From NCBI RefSeq assembly GCF_007845675.1, contig NZ_VOBR01000021.1, positions 89,672 through 153,671 of the forward strand: 64,000 nucleotides of DNA, given 5' to 3'. Of the stretch, positions 1 through 8,744 are shown one piece after another. A program made the position numbers and the translations under genes. Positions within the stretch are counted from its first letter, which is position 1. Each line of letters begins with the position of its first letter. Under the pieces are notes generated by a model. The model saw nothing but the letters and a program-made list of their open reading frames with translations. It did not search any database and was not told the DNA's origin. The DNA is from Lentzea tibetensis. GTDB taxonomy: Bacteria; Actinomycetota; Actinomycetes; Mycobacteriales; Pseudonocardiaceae.

Positions 1-967
1 TGCGCATCTCCATCTCGCCGTAGTAGAAGTCGGCGGCTCCGGGAGCGTTCTTGCGGTCCTCGAAACCTTTGCGCAGCGACCGGTAGATCCGTTCGATCTG
101 CCGTGCGTCGCGCCTCTTCTGGTCGATGTCCGTGGTGCCTCTGGTCTCCCAGCGGTATTCCTCGTACAGGACTCTGCGCCGTTTCCGCGGTGGCAGCAGG
201 AACTGGTCGCTTCGGCCGATCCGCAGTTCATCGAGGTTGTGCGCACGCCCGAACTCGCACCTGCTCAGATCCACCTGCTCGAGCACGAGGTTGCCGACGT
301 TGGCTTCGTCGAGCGACAACACGCGCGGCTCGCTGGTCGCCTCTGTGAAACCGGTGAGGTCAGGGTGGCGGGAGGTGACCAGGAACGGTGCGTCGAACTT
401 CGCCTCGCTGAGGTTCACCGCCGCGCCCAACACCCGGACGCTGCCGCCTTCGGAGAAGTCAACACCCTGCAGGTGCAACTTCGGGCCCACAAACTGGATC
501 TCGACGAGCGGCCCGAAGCTGGCGCGTGTGAAGTCAGCTCGATCCCGGCAGAGGATGTCCAGCGTTGCGCGCACGCCGAATGTCGCGTCTCTCAGCGCGA
601 CGCTGCCTTCGAACCGGACCGTTCCGAAGACCAGGTGGTCGCCGAACTCCGCTCGCTCGAAGCTGCTGCCGTCCCCGAACCTCATGCGGTTGAACGACGT
701 GCCGTTCGGAAAGATGGCTTCGTTGCAAAGGATCTTCCACGCGGCGTCTTCATCAGGCGGAGCCTCAGAGATCAGCTCTTGCACCAGTTCCTGGGTGAAC
801 ATGACTCCCCGCGCATCCACCAGGCGCGCGCTCCGAGCCGACTCCAGATACTCCCGGCGCTGGTCAGGATCAGCGTGGCGGAGGCACCTCTGAGCGGCCA
901 CAGCCGAGCCCTGGCACCCGCGTTGGCCGATCGGAAGTCGACAGCGATCCCGCCGCGCAGACGTCAC
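1..967 (-). CDS. Pentapeptide-repeat-type protein, C-terminus cut by window edge
   Basis: The minus strand is open from a GTG at 967 to the left edge (about 322 residues seen; the C-terminus lies outside). The N-terminus carries Cys residues (an RGC and a QRCLRH segment), then MFTQELVQELI. Next come stacked strands of the A/D-F-x-x-A type (FERAEFGDHLVF, RADFTRASFGP, NLSEAKFDAPF), typical of right-handed beta-helix pentapeptide proteins. The last part (EYRWETRG, RSLRKGFEDRKN, AADFYYGEMEMR) matches the conserved region that precedes the membrane segment in large actinobacterial pentapeptide-repeat proteins. GTG 967 is chosen because an in-frame stop lies just upstream; no clear ribosome site is seen. 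Its cellular role is unknown. It lies downstream of, and is co-oriented with, the gtrA pair. Confidence 0.72.
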   Translation of the reverse strand, partial: MTSARRDRCRLPIGQRGCQGSAVAAQRCLRHADPDQRREYLESARSARLVDARGVMFTQELVQELISEAPPDEDAAWKILCNEAIFPNGTSFNRMRFGDGSSFERAEFGDHLVFGTVRFEGSVALRDATFGVRATLDILCRDRADFTRASFGPLVEIQFVGPKLHLQGVDFSEGGSVRVLGAAVNLSEAKFDAPFLVTSRHPDLTGFTEATSEPRVLSLDEANVGNLVLEQVDLSRCEFGRAHNLDELRIGRSDQFLLPPRKRRRVLYEEYRWETRGTTDIDQKRRDARQIERIYRSLRKGFEDRKNAPGAADFYYGEMEMR

Positions 968-1004
968 ATGGGGCTGTCGTCAGAGTCGCGCTCCGCGTTT
1001 CCAC

Positions 1005-1541
1005 TCAGGAGTGGCCGAGCTGTTCCTCTTCCTCGAGCGGACGGCCCTTGCCGCGCGCGTTCTCCTCGGGGAAGACCCACTTCTTGTACCCGTACCACCG
1101 GAAAGCCATCGCGACCAGCGTGCCGATGATCTGCGCGCTGGCGAAGTCGGCGATCTCCTGAACCGCGCGCGTGACAAAGGGTTCCTCGAGGTCGAACACG
1201 TACCGCGACACCCACAGCGGCAACGAGTTCAGCACGATGCCGATGCCGTTGACCAGGAAGAACAGGGCGGCCTCGTGGTGTCGCTCACGGCCACCGCGCG
1301 TGCGGAACGACCACTCGCGGTTCAGCACGTACGACACGATCGTGGCGATCAGCGTCGCGATGATCTTCGCGGTGACCGGCTTCTCGACCAGGACCGTCGT
1401 CTTCAAGCCGATGAAGACGGCCGTGTCGATTATGAAGCAGGTGCCGCCCACCAGGGCGAACTTGACCAGCTCACGATGCTTCAGCGCGATCGACCGGATC
1501 GGTTCCGGAAACCGCGAGATCACTGTTTCGCCCAGGGACAC
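1005..1541 (-). CDS. GtrA family membrane protein (paralogue B)
   Basis: A 178-residue protein with the GtrA pattern: an N-terminal FALVGGTCFIID helix, conserved NREWSFR between the second and third membrane segments, and a final helix ending GYKKWVFPEE. GtrA proteins have four membrane helices and are thought to help flip polyprenyl-linked sugars in envelope polysaccharide synthesis; here this is a family-level inference. The start is GTG at 1541, placed by alignment with the upstream paralogue, whose N-terminus has the same SRFPEP motif. That start lies 71 bases inside the upstream gene, so the two are co-transcribed. The position next to purK matches the M. tuberculosis gtrA-like gene Rv3277. 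Confidence 0.88.
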   Translation of the reverse strand: MSLGETVISRFPEPIRSIALKHRELVKFALVGGTCFIIDTAVFIGLKTTVLVEKPVTAKIIATLIATIVSYVLNREWSFRTRGGRERHHEAALFFLVNGIGIVLNSLPLWVSRYVFDLEEPFVTRAVQEIADFASAQIIGTLVAMAFRWYGYKKWVFPEENARGKGRPLEEEEQLGHS

Positions 1542-2073
1542 TCGCGCAGTCTACGGAGATCGGGTGAACGCGCCGATCCGGTCGCGCGCCGGCGTCCGGG
1601 AAGACCCACTTCCGAGTCGCCCAGAACTTGAAGCCCGTCGCCAGCAGCATGCCGATCACCGAGCCGCTCGCGAAGTCCGCGATCTCCTCGACCAGCGGGC
1701 TGACCAGGGGCGTCTGCAGGCCGAACAGGTGTCGCGACGCGTACAGCGGCAGCAGGTTGATCGCGACGCCGATGCCGCTCACGAGGAAGAACAACGCGGC
1801 CTCGTGGTGTCGCTCACGCCCGCCGCGCGTGTGGAACGACCACTCGCGCGACATCACGTACGACACGATGATCGCGACCAGCACGCCGATGGCCTTCGCG
1901 GTGACGACCTTGTCGGACAGGATCGTCAGCTTCAGCCCGTACCAGATGCCGTTGTCGATGAGGCACGTCGTGCCACCGACCAGAGCGAATCTGATGAGCT
2001 CGCGGTGGGAGTTGAGCAGGAACTGAACGGGTTCCGGGAAGCGGCTCAGGGCACGGCGGACGACTGGCAGCAC
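1471..2073 (-). CDS. GtrA family membrane protein (paralogue A) with extra C-terminal tail
   Basis: A 200-residue GtrA protein with four predicted membrane helices; FALVGGTTCLID, SREWSFHTRGG and RKWVFPD are the landmarks. It is clearly a tandem duplicate of the next gene (shared RHHEAALFFLV and EEIADFAS/QEIADFAS blocks). Homology ends at about residue 160; the remaining 40 residues are Arg/Asp/Ser-rich, have no counterpart in the paralogue, and are read across the start of that gene. This looks like loss of the original stop codon or a small frameshift. Expected role: membrane step in envelope glycan export. The start is GTG 2073. Confidence 0.86.
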   Translation of the reverse strand: MLPVVRRALSRFPEPVQFLLNSHRELIRFALVGGTTCLIDNGIWYGLKLTILSDKVVTAKAIGVLVAIIVSYVMSREWSFHTRGGRERHHEAALFFLVSGIGVAINLLPLYASRHLFGLQTPLVSPLVEEIADFASGSVIGMLLATGFKFWATRKWVFPDAGARPDRRVHPISVDCASVPGRNSDLAVSGTDPVDRAEAS

Positions 2074-2103
2074 CGGGGCAGCTTACGGATCACCGCCGAG
2101 GCC

Positions 2104-4308
2104 TCATTGGTGGGGTGGCAGGCACGGCCAGGGCAGCAGGTCGGGGATGAGCGGCGGACGCCACGGCGGCGCGGGCAGGCACGGCGGCAGCGACGGCTCC
2201 GAAGGCGTGGTCGGTGCGGGTGTCGTCGGTGGCACCGTGGGCTGAGGCGGCACGAGCGTCGGCGGCACGACAGGTGGCACGACAGGTGCCACGACCGGAG
2301 GCGCCGGCTTGGCGGGCTCAGTGGTCGTGGTCGTCTGCTTGGGCGGTGTGGTCGTGGTCGTAGTGGTCGGCGGCACGCTGGACGTCGGGTCCACGGGTGG
2401 GTCGACGGGTGGGTCGACCGGCTCCCACGGGTGCGGCTTGATCGGCACGGTGACCGTCTTGGTCGCGTTGCCGAGCGTCGCCGTCACGGTCACGGTCCCG
2501 CCGCGGTGCGGCAGCCCGAACGCCCAGAACGACATCCGGAACCGCTCGCCGGGCTCCAGCTCGTCGAGGCACTGGATGATGTTCTTGCCGACCCGTGAGC
2601 ACTCGCGGCACGGCGTGAAGATCACGATGTTCTCGGTGGACGTCGCGGTCAGCTTGAGCGTCCCGGCGCGCGGGCCCCGGTTGCGGGCGGTCACGTCGAC
2701 CCGCGGGTCCCAGTGCACCTGGTGCCACGTCGACACGGTCAGCTCGATGTCGTCCTTGACCGGCTGCACCTCGACGGCGACGTTGATGTTCACCGACAGC
2801 GACGTGCCCGCGTTGACGGTGCCGGTGATCACGCCACCGGTGGCGTCGGGTGTCGCGCGCAGCCGGAACACGAACGTCGCCGACCCGCCGGGCGCCAGCG
2901 CCCCGACAGATGTGCAGGTGAGCGTCCCGGTGCCCGCCGGGCACGTGACGCTCTGGTCCGCGGCCCCGTCGACCTGCACCAGCCGGGCCGATGCGAACGA
3001 CACGGCCCCGCCGACCGACTGCACACCGGGCGGCAGGTTCAGCGTCACGCTCGCCGGCGGCGCGGCCGTCTGGCCGCTGTTGCGCACCGTGATCGGCAGG
3101 TCCTTCGCGGCCTCACCGGGCGTCAGCGAGAAGCCGCTCGGCACGGTCGGCACGAGCGAGGGCGGCGTCGGCTGAGGCTGCGGCTGTGGTGACGGAGCGG
3201 GCGGCGCGGGAGCCGGCTGCGGCGGAACCGGGGCGGGAGGCGACGGCACCGTCGGCTGAGGAGGCTGTGGTGTCGGCGGCTGGGGCTGCGGCGGCTGCAC
3301 CGGTGGCTGGACGGGCGACGGCTGGGTCACCGCGGGCGGCGTCTGCGCCTGCACCGACGGGATGACCGGCGCGGGCCCGCCCGAGGCCAGCGTGATCGCG
3401 ACGGCCGCGGCCAGCGCGGCCGTGGAGGCACCGACACCGGCCAGCTGACGCGGCAACGCACTGGCGGCACCCGCCGCACCAGCGCCGGCCGCCGCGACAC
3501 CGGTGACGGTCGTGGCCGTCCCGGCGAGCGCGATGTAGCCCGTGGCACCGGCACCGAGCACCAGCGGAGCGACGAAGCCCCGCAGCGCGCCGTTGACGTC
3601 CGCCAGCTCGGCGGCCAGCGCACGGCACTGCCCGCACTCGTCGAGGTGCGCCTCGACCTGCGACGTCTCCCGCTTGGACAGCCCGGCCCGCGTCCACGCG
3701 CCGAGCCGGTCGACGGTCGCCTTGCAGCGTTCCGCCGTGACCTGGGCGAGGTGCATCTGGAGGTACTGCTGCCGCAGGCCCTCACGGGCGCGGTAGGCCA
3801 GCGCGGACACGCCGTTCGCGGTGAGCCCGAGCAGCGGCGCCACCTCGGCGGGCGACTGGCCCTCGATCTCGGTGTGCCAGAGGACCATCTGCCAGCGCTC
3901 CGGCAGCGCGGCGAACGCCCGTGCGGCGAGCGAGCGCTCGAGCCCGGCCACGGCGGTGTCGCTGAACTGGACCGGCGGCGCGACGTCCGTCATGTCCTCG
4001 GTGAGGTCGAGCTTCTTGTCCCTGCGCGTCTTGTCGTACGCGGTGTGCCGCAGCGCGGTCAGCAGGTAGGCGCGGAACGCCGAGTCGGGGCCGCGACCGG
4101 CACGCAGCGTGTCCAGCACCTTGGCGAACGCGTCCGACACCAGGTCGTCCGCCTCGGCGGTCGAGCGGGCCAGTTGGCGGGCGAGGTTGTAGGCCGCAGC
4201 GACGTGCCGTTCGTACAGCTGGCCGTACGCGTCGATCGTCCCGCCGCGCACGGACTCGATCAGCTCCGCGTCGCTGGGCCCTTGGACGTCTGCAGGAACG
4301 GTCGCCAA
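2104..4308 (-). CDS. ECF-type sigma factor with C-terminal zinc-finger, membrane and repeat extension
   Basis: A 734-residue fusion. Residues about 18-95 are sigma region 2 (ELIESVRGG to RHTAYDKTRR). Residues about 125-180 are region 4 (ALPERWQMVLWHTEIEG, then an HTH ending AYRAREGLRQQY). Residues 217-235 hold an H-x3-C-x2-C zinc-binding anti-sigma-like finger (H221, C225, C228). Ala/Gly-rich hydrophobic segments at about 245-310 probably cross the membrane, followed by a long Pro/Gln linker (about 320-400), DUF11-like beta domains (about 400-625), and a Pro/Thr-rich tail. The arrangement suggests a membrane-tethered sigma factor whose own C-terminus senses the envelope, as proposed for ECF groups with long C-terminal extensions. 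The start is TTG 4308, preceded by AGGAGGG at 9-base spacing. The gene is divergent from the GGDEF-like gene. Confidence 0.85.
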   Translation of the reverse strand: MATVPADVQGPSDAELIESVRGGTIDAYGQLYERHVAAAYNLARQLARSTAEADDLVSDAFAKVLDTLRAGRGPDSAFRAYLLTALRHTAYDKTRRDKKLDLTEDMTDVAPPVQFSDTAVAGLERSLAARAFAALPERWQMVLWHTEIEGQSPAEVAPLLGLTANGVSALAYRAREGLRQQYLQMHLAQVTAERCKATVDRLGAWTRAGLSKRETSQVEAHLDECGQCRALAAELADVNGALRGFVAPLVLGAGATGYIALAGTATTVTGVAAAGAGAAGAASALPRQLAGVGASTAALAAAVAITLASGGPAPVIPSVQAQTPPAVTQPSPVQPPVQPPQPQPPTPQPPQPTVPSPPAPVPPQPAPAPPAPSPQPQPQPTPPSLVPTVPSGFSLTPGEAAKDLPITVRNSGQTAAPPASVTLNLPPGVQSVGGAVSFASARLVQVDGAADQSVTCPAGTGTLTCTSVGALAPGGSATFVFRLRATPDATGGVITGTVNAGTSLSVNINVAVEVQPVKDDIELTVSTWHQVHWDPRVDVTARNRGPRAGTLKLTATSTENIVIFTPCRECSRVGKNIIQCLDELEPGERFRMSFWAFGLPHRGGTVTVTATLGNATKTVTVPIKPHPWEPVDPPVDPPVDPTSSVPPTTTTTTTPPKQTTTTTEPAKPAPPVVAPVVPPVVPPTLVPPQPTVPPTTPAPTTPSEPSLPPCLPAPPWRPPLIPDLLPWPCLPPHQ

Positions 4309-4504
4309 GTCTTGTGTCCCTCCTCGCGGGGCTCAGTGTGACGTACGGCATCGCACACAGTCACGTCGAACCCCCCGACCGGATTGCGTCACGAACGTGG
4401 AGCGCCCGCGTCTCCTTGCTGGATGCGACCGGGAAGGAAGAGGTGTCCGGGTGGGTGTTGCACAGGAGGAACGCCTGCTGAGGTCCAGGTGGCGGACCGC
4501 CACG

Positions 4505-5218
4505 ATGGCAGCGGGATGGGCGTTTCCGGCCGACTGGCAGCTCGCCGAGGTGGACGAGGTGTGCGCTGTGATGCTCGGCGCCGCCGACCCCGGTGACGCG
4601 CTCGTCCGGCTCGGGAGGGCTCGCGCCGAGGCCGGAGCCGGGCTCAGCGAGACGTTGCTGGACCTCGCGGCGTTGCACGCGGTGCTGACCGAGGGCACGG
4701 CGATGGTGGGCGCTGATGTCGACGCGTTGCCCGCGCGGATGCTGCGGATGACCGCGCTCGGCTGGGCGGACGTCATCACCAAGCAGGTCGGCAGCTGCGC
4801 GTCGGAGGACCCGCTCACCGGTCTCGCCACGGCGGCGTACCTGCGGACCCGGCTCGGCGAGGTGTACCGCGAGCTGTCCGTTCCCTCGGCGGTCTACCTG
4901 CTGGTGCTGCTGCGGCTCGACCTGTCGCAGGCGACCGGCTGGTCCCGCGTGGTCGCGATGACGCTCCTCTCGGACGCCATGCGCACGGTCTTCGACGGTG
5001 GCGAGACGCTCGCGACCATCGGTCCCGGTGTCGCCGCCGTGCTCACCAGACGCGACGACGTGCTCGCCAGACAGATCTCCAACCTGCGGGTTCTCGCCGC
5101 CGACAGCCTGGCCGTCGACCCGCACGTCCGCCCGACCGGACCGGCCGACGTCTGGATCGAACGGCTGCCCGCCACGCACGCGGAAGCCTGCACGCTCATC
5201 ACCGCTCTCGGACGCTGA
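4505..5218 (+). CDS. Degenerate GGDEF-like domain protein
   Basis: From ATG 4505 the protein has 237 residues. The middle has SEDPLTGLATAAYLRTRL, the hallmark entry helix of GGDEF domains, but the GG(D/E)EF catalytic loop is absent, so di-GMP synthesis is not expected; a nucleotide-sensing or structural role is possible. The frame is open upstream to 4397. An AGGAGG at 4464-4469 sits 5 bases before CTG 4475, so an upstream start with a rare CTG codon is possible; I keep ATG because conserved-looking sequence begins near RWRTATMAAGW. It shares its upstream region with the divergent sigma factor gene. Confidence 0.6.
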   Translation: MAAGWAFPADWQLAEVDEVCAVMLGAADPGDALVRLGRARAEAGAGLSETLLDLAALHAVLTEGTAMVGADVDALPARMLRMTALGWADVITKQVGSCASEDPLTGLATAAYLRTRLGEVYRELSVPSAVYLLVLLRLDLSQATGWSRVVAMTLLSDAMRTVFDGGETLATIGPGVAAVLTRRDDVLARQISNLRVLAADSLAVDPHVRPTGPADVWIERLPATHAEACTLITALGR

Positions 5219-5267
5219 CTCCCCTGTCCCGCGTCCGAACTCTTCCCGTCCCCACCGGAAGTGTTCT

Positions 5268-5291
5268 ATTGTTCTAGTTCACTAGAACAAT
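5268..5291. promoter_or_regulatory. Perfect inverted-repeat operator of the YtrA-type regulator
   Basis: ATTGTTCTAGT, two bases, then its exact reverse complement ACTAGAACAAT (11-bp arms). It lies just upstream of the GntR-family start, the position expected for autoregulation; YtrA-subfamily repressors bind long palindromes of this kind. The AT-rich match stands out in GC-rich surroundings. Confidence 0.85.
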
Positions 5292-5305
5292 CTGGGGAGC
5301 ACGTG

Positions 5306-5698
5306 GTGGTCGAGTTCAGGGTCGACCGGGCCAGCGGCCTACCGGCCTACCTGCAGTTGGGCAGGCAGGTCAGGGAGGCGCTGCGCCTGGGGTGGCTCCA
5401 GCCGGGCGATCGGTTGCCGACCGTCCGCGACGTCGTCGCGACCAGCGGCGTGAACGCGAACACCGTGCTCAAGGCCTATCGCGAACTGGAGCTGGCCGGC
5501 CTCGTCGAGGCGCGCCAGGGCTCCGGCACCTACGTGAAGTCGTCGCTGGGTTCCGCCGCGCCCGAAGCGCTGGACGACCTCCGGGCGAAGTTCGCGGCCT
5601 GGGTGCGCGAGGCGCGCTCCGCCGGGTTGGAGGACGAGGACATCGACGCGCTGGTGCGCGCGGTGCTGAGCGGGGGATCCGATGACGGTGCTGGCTGA
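5306..5698 (+). CDS. GntR family transcriptional regulator, YtrA subfamily
   Basis: About 130 residues: an N-terminal winged HTH (residues about 8-75, with GLPAYLQLGRQVREAL, LPTVRDVV and NTVLKAYRELE, ending RQGSGTYV) and a short C-terminal helical part of about 50 residues. The lack of a large ligand domain defines the YtrA group, whose members repress adjacent ABC transporter genes. Two GTG codons (5303, 5306) are possible starts; 5306 has the better spacing (6 bases) to GGGGAG. A perfect palindromic operator sits immediately upstream. The first ABC ATPase begins 33 bases after its stop, so regulator and transporter form one operon. Confidence 0.9.
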   Translation: MVEFRVDRASGLPAYLQLGRQVREALRLGWLQPGDRLPTVRDVVATSGVNANTVLKAYRELELAGLVEARQGSGTYVKSSLGSAAPEALDDLRAKFAAWVREARSAGLEDEDIDALVRAVLSGGSDDGAG

Positions 5699-5731
5699 AG
5701 CTGTCCTTGGTAGTTGGACAGGAGCTGCGGC

Positions 5732-6529
5732 ATGACCGTGCGAGTCGCTGGCGTGTCGAAGCGGGTGCTCCGGAACTGCACGTTCGAGCTGCCCGGCGGC
5801 GGGGTCACCGCGCTGGTCGGTGCCAACGGTGCGGGCAAGACCACCCTGCTGAACGTGCTGGCGGGCCACCTGACCGCGGACTCGGGTCACGTCGCGGTCG
5901 CCGGGCGGGTGGCGTTCGTGGCGCAGGACAAGCCGATGTACAAGGGTTTCACGCCGCTGGACGTGCTCCGGTTCGGCGGTCACATGAACAAGGTGTGGGA
6001 CGAGTACAAGGCGCACAGCTGGCTGCACCGCTACAAGGTGCCGCTGAAGCGGCGCTGCGGTGAGCTCTCCGCCGGGCAACGCGCGCACGTCGCGTTCGCG
6101 CTGGCGCTCGGCTCGCGGCCGGACGTGCTGCTGCTCGACGAGCCGCTGTCCGAACTGGACCCGCTGGCGCGCCGCAGGGTGGTGCGCGACCTGCTCGCGG
6201 AGGTCGCGGACACAGGGATGACGCTGCTGTACTCGACGCACGTGGTCGCCGAGCTGGGTGGTGTCGCCGACCGGTTGTTGTTGCTGTCGAACGGGAAGCT
6301 GATCGTCGACGGCGACACCGACGAACTGCTCGGCCAGCACGTGGAGATCACCGGTCCGGCGGCCGACCAGCCTCCGGTGCGCGGTGACGTCGTGCTGGCG
6401 AGGCACTACGACCGCCAGTCGACGTTTCTCGTGCGCTGCCAAGGGGAAGCGGTCGCCGAGGAGCCGTGGTCGGCGCGCCCGGTCACGCTCGAGGAGCTGG
6501 TCGTCGCGCACCTGGAGGCCGTGGCGTGA
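5732..6529 (+). CDS. ABC transporter ATP-binding protein (cassette copy 1)
   Basis: 265 residues from ATG 5732 (GGAG 7 bases upstream). Walker A GANGAGKTTL, signature ELSAGQRAH, Walker B VLLLDEPLSELD and switch STHVV are intact, so it should hydrolyse ATP. The C-terminal 60 residues form an accessory domain ending VTLEELVVAHLEAVA, also found in the second ATPase of the operon. It powers the membrane proteins encoded immediately downstream; substrate unknown. YtrA-controlled exporters often respond to envelope-active antibiotics, but nothing here fixes the ligand. The stop overlaps the next GTG start by 4 bases. Confidence 0.92.
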   Translation: MTVRVAGVSKRVLRNCTFELPGGGVTALVGANGAGKTTLLNVLAGHLTADSGHVAVAGRVAFVAQDKPMYKGFTPLDVLRFGGHMNKVWDEYKAHSWLHRYKVPLKRRCGELSAGQRAHVAFALALGSRPDVLLLDEPLSELDPLARRRVVRDLLAEVADTGMTLLYSTHVVAELGGVADRLLLLSNGKLIVDGDTDELLGQHVEITGPAADQPPVRGDVVLARHYDRQSTFLVRCQGEAVAEEPWSARPVTLEELVVAHLEAVA

Positions 6530-7404
6530 GAGGCCTGTTGTGGCTGACGTGGCGTCAGCACCGGTGGGTGCTGTGCTCGACCGCGGTGGTCGTGCTGCTC
6601 GCGTCGTGGCTGCTGATCGAGCTGGACCTCGCGAACACGCCGGGCGATGCCGTTCCGCTGTCCGGCTTCTACGCGCAGCTGGTGCAGACGGCGTTCGGTG
6701 GTCTGGTCGGGATGTTCTGGGGCGCACCGCTGGTCGCCCGCGAGTTCGAGGAGCGCACGTACCTCGTCGCGTGGGGCCAGGACGTCTCGCCGGAGCGGTG
6801 GCTCGCGGGCAAGGTCGCGCTGCTGGGGCTCGTCGCGGTGCTGCTGGCCGTGCCGATCGGCCTCGGTGACGGGTACCGCGGCCACCAGGACGTGTCGTGG
6901 GACGTGTTCGAGGTGAGCCCGCTGGTGCAGGCCGGGTACGTGCTCTTCGGGCTCGCCGCCGGCGTGCTGATGAGCGCGCTCGTGCGGCACACGCTGACCT
7001 CGATGGGGCTGACGCTCGCGCTGTACGTCGCCGTCCGGATGGTGATGTCGCTCGGCGCCCGCGACCACTACCTGCCGACCGAGCGCGTGTTGTCAGAGGT
7101 GGGTGAGGCCAGGCAGCTGCCGGAAGGCGTGCAGATCGTCGAGACCGGGTACCTGGACGGCGACGGTCACGTGATGGGCATGCCGTCCGAGTGCACGGCG
7201 TTCGTGAACCCGCAGAACTGCATCCGGACGCACGGCGGCGCGCACAGCTTCGTCGACTTCCAGCCGATCGACCGCCTGCCCGGCTTCCAGGTCGCCGAGT
7301 TCTTCGCGTTCACGGCGTTCGCCGCCGGGCTGTTCTTCCTCGCTTTTCTGCGGCTGCGCAGGGGATGGCGGCCGTCGCGATCGCATCGGAGGATCGCCGC
7401 GTGA
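6526..7404 (+). CDS. ABC transporter permease (copy 1, with large external loop)
   Basis: 292 residues, about six membrane helices. GTG 6526 overlaps the ATPase stop (GTGA). The N-terminus LLWLTWRQHRWV and the block FWGAPLVAREFEERTYL recur in all three permeases here. A hydrophilic stretch at about residues 180-250 (containing SECTAFVNPQNC with two Cys) should be extracellular. The last helix and basic tail (RLRRGWRPSRSHRR) are cytoplasmic. It pairs with one or both ATPases of the operon as an exporter; substrate unknown. The following permease starts in a 4-base overlap. Confidence 0.88.
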   Translation: MRGLLWLTWRQHRWVLCSTAVVVLLASWLLIELDLANTPGDAVPLSGFYAQLVQTAFGGLVGMFWGAPLVAREFEERTYLVAWGQDVSPERWLAGKVALLGLVAVLLAVPIGLGDGYRGHQDVSWDVFEVSPLVQAGYVLFGLAAGVLMSALVRHTLTSMGLTLALYVAVRMVMSLGARDHYLPTERVLSEVGEARQLPEGVQIVETGYLDGDGHVMGMPSECTAFVNPQNCIRTHGGAHSFVDFQPIDRLPGFQVAEFFAFTAFAAGLFFLAFLRLRRGWRPSRSHRRIAA

Positions 7405-7946
7405 CCGGGCTGCTGTGGGTCACCTGGCGCCAGCACCGCGCGGTGGTGAGCTGGACGACGGTGCTCGTCCTGGTCGTGGTGCTGTTCTCACCGGATCTGA
7501 TCGACTGGGCGTTCCGCAACGCGTTCGGTGCTGTGGTGGCGGTGTTCTGGGGTGCGCCGCTGGTCGCGCGGGAGTTCGAGGAGCGCACGTACCTCGTGGC
7601 GTGGGGCCAGGACGTCTCGCCCGCGCGGTGGCTGGCCGTGAAGTGCGGCCTGCTGGGATCCGCGGCCGTGGTGCTGGCCGCGTTGCTCGACGTGCGGCAG
7701 ATCGGCTTCACGCTGTTCGGGTTCGCGCTCGGTGTCGTAGCGGGCTTCGTGACGCGGCGGACGGTGCCCGCGATCGCGTTCACGCTGGTCGGGTACGTGC
7801 TGGTGCGCTGGCTGTTCGCCGGTGAGACCAGCGTGTGGCTGTTCGAGTCGAGCGTCCTTTGTGGAGTGTTCGGCGCCGTGTTGATCCCGGTCGCGTTCGT
7901 GCTGCTCTCGTGGCGGACGAACGCCTTTCGGATGGGGGTGGCGTGA
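7401..7946 (+). CDS. ABC transporter permease (copy 2, short form)
   Basis: 181 residues, about five membrane helices. GTG 7401 overlaps the previous stop. It begins TGLLWVTWRQHRAVV and carries the same FWGAPLVAREFEERTYL block, but lacks the large external loop of copies 1 and 3, so it is an internally shortened duplicate. Presumably it heterodimerises with another permease of the cassette. The stop TGA is followed directly by the ATG of the second ATPase. Confidence 0.85.
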   Translation: MTGLLWVTWRQHRAVVSWTTVLVLVVVLFSPDLIDWAFRNAFGAVVAVFWGAPLVAREFEERTYLVAWGQDVSPARWLAVKCGLLGSAAVVLAALLDVRQIGFTLFGFALGVVAGFVTRRTVPAIAFTLVGYVLVRWLFAGETSVWLFESSVLCGVFGAVLIPVAFVLLSWRTNAFRMGVA

Positions 7947-8744
7947 ATGGGGATTCACGTCGAAGGTGTGTCGAAATGGGTGTTGCGCGACTGCTCGTTC
8001 GAGTTGCCGTCCGGGAGCGTGACCGCGCTGGTCGGTGCGAACGGCGCGGGCAAGACGACGCTGCTGTCGTTGCTGGCCGGTCTGCTCTCCGCTGACTCCG
8101 GCCAGGTGCGCGCCGACGGGCGCGTGGCGTTCGTCGCGCAGGACAAGCCGCTGTACAAGCACTTCACCGCGACGGACGCGCTGAGCTTCGGCAAGCACAC
8201 CAACAAGGTGTGGGACCAGGAGCGGGCGGTCGGGTGGCTCTCGCGGTTCGGGGTTCCGTTGAAGCGCGCGTCCGGCAGGTTGTCCGGAGGCCAACGAGCG
8301 CACATCTCGTTCGCCGTGGCTCTGGGTTCCCGGCCGGATGTGCTGCTGCTCGACGAGCCGCTGTCCGAGCTGGATCCGCTGGTGCGCAAGGAGGTCACCG
8401 CCGCTCTGCTCGGTTTCGTGGCCGACGAGGGCACGACTCTGGTGCTGTCGACGCACGTGGTGTCGGAGCTGTCCGGTGTCGCCGACCGGTTGTTGTTGCT
8501 GGCGCAGGGGGAGCTGCTCGTCTCGGGTGAGGTGGACGACCTGCTCGGGTCGCACGTCTCGTACGTGGGGCCGGTGTCCACCGCGGCGCCTGGGCCCGGT
8601 GACGTCGTGCTCGCGCGGCACACGGCCGCGCAGTCGCAGTTCCTGGTGCGCACGCCGTCACCTGTTTCCGTTGCGGAGCCGTGGGTTTCGCGTCCCGTGT
8701 CGCTGGAAGACCTCGTACTGGCTCACCTGGAGGTGGCCGAATGA
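7947..8744 (+). CDS. ABC transporter ATP-binding protein (cassette copy 2)
   Basis: 265 residues, about 60-65% identical by eye to the first ATPase over its whole length, including the C-terminal accessory segment ending VSLEDLVLAHLEVAE. Walker A GANGAGKTTL, a canonical signature RLSGGQRAH (copy 1 has LSAGQ), Walker B VLLLDEPLSELD and STHVV are intact. The ATG immediately follows the previous stop, implying coupled translation. The duplicated ATPase-permease pair suggests the cassette arose by tandem duplication. Confidence 0.92.
   Translation: MGIHVEGVSKWVLRDCSFELPSGSVTALVGANGAGKTTLLSLLAGLLSADSGQVRADGRVAFVAQDKPLYKHFTATDALSFGKHTNKVWDQERAVGWLSRFGVPLKRASGRLSGGQRAHISFAVALGSRPDVLLLDEPLSELDPLVRKEVTAALLGFVADEGTTLVLSTHVVSELSGVADRLLLLAQGELLVSGEVDDLLGSHVSYVGPVSTAAPGPGDVVLARHTAAQSQFLVRTPSPVSVAEPWVSRPVSLEDLVLAHLEVAE

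Noticed and set aside
239-1129. A 296-codon plus-strand frame at the left edge
   Set aside because: The minus strand here encodes a recognisable pentapeptide-type protein running off the edge; the plus frame is its shadow.
4505-5218. Active diguanylate cyclase
   Set aside because: The DPLTGL entry is present but the GG(D/E)EF catalytic loop is not.
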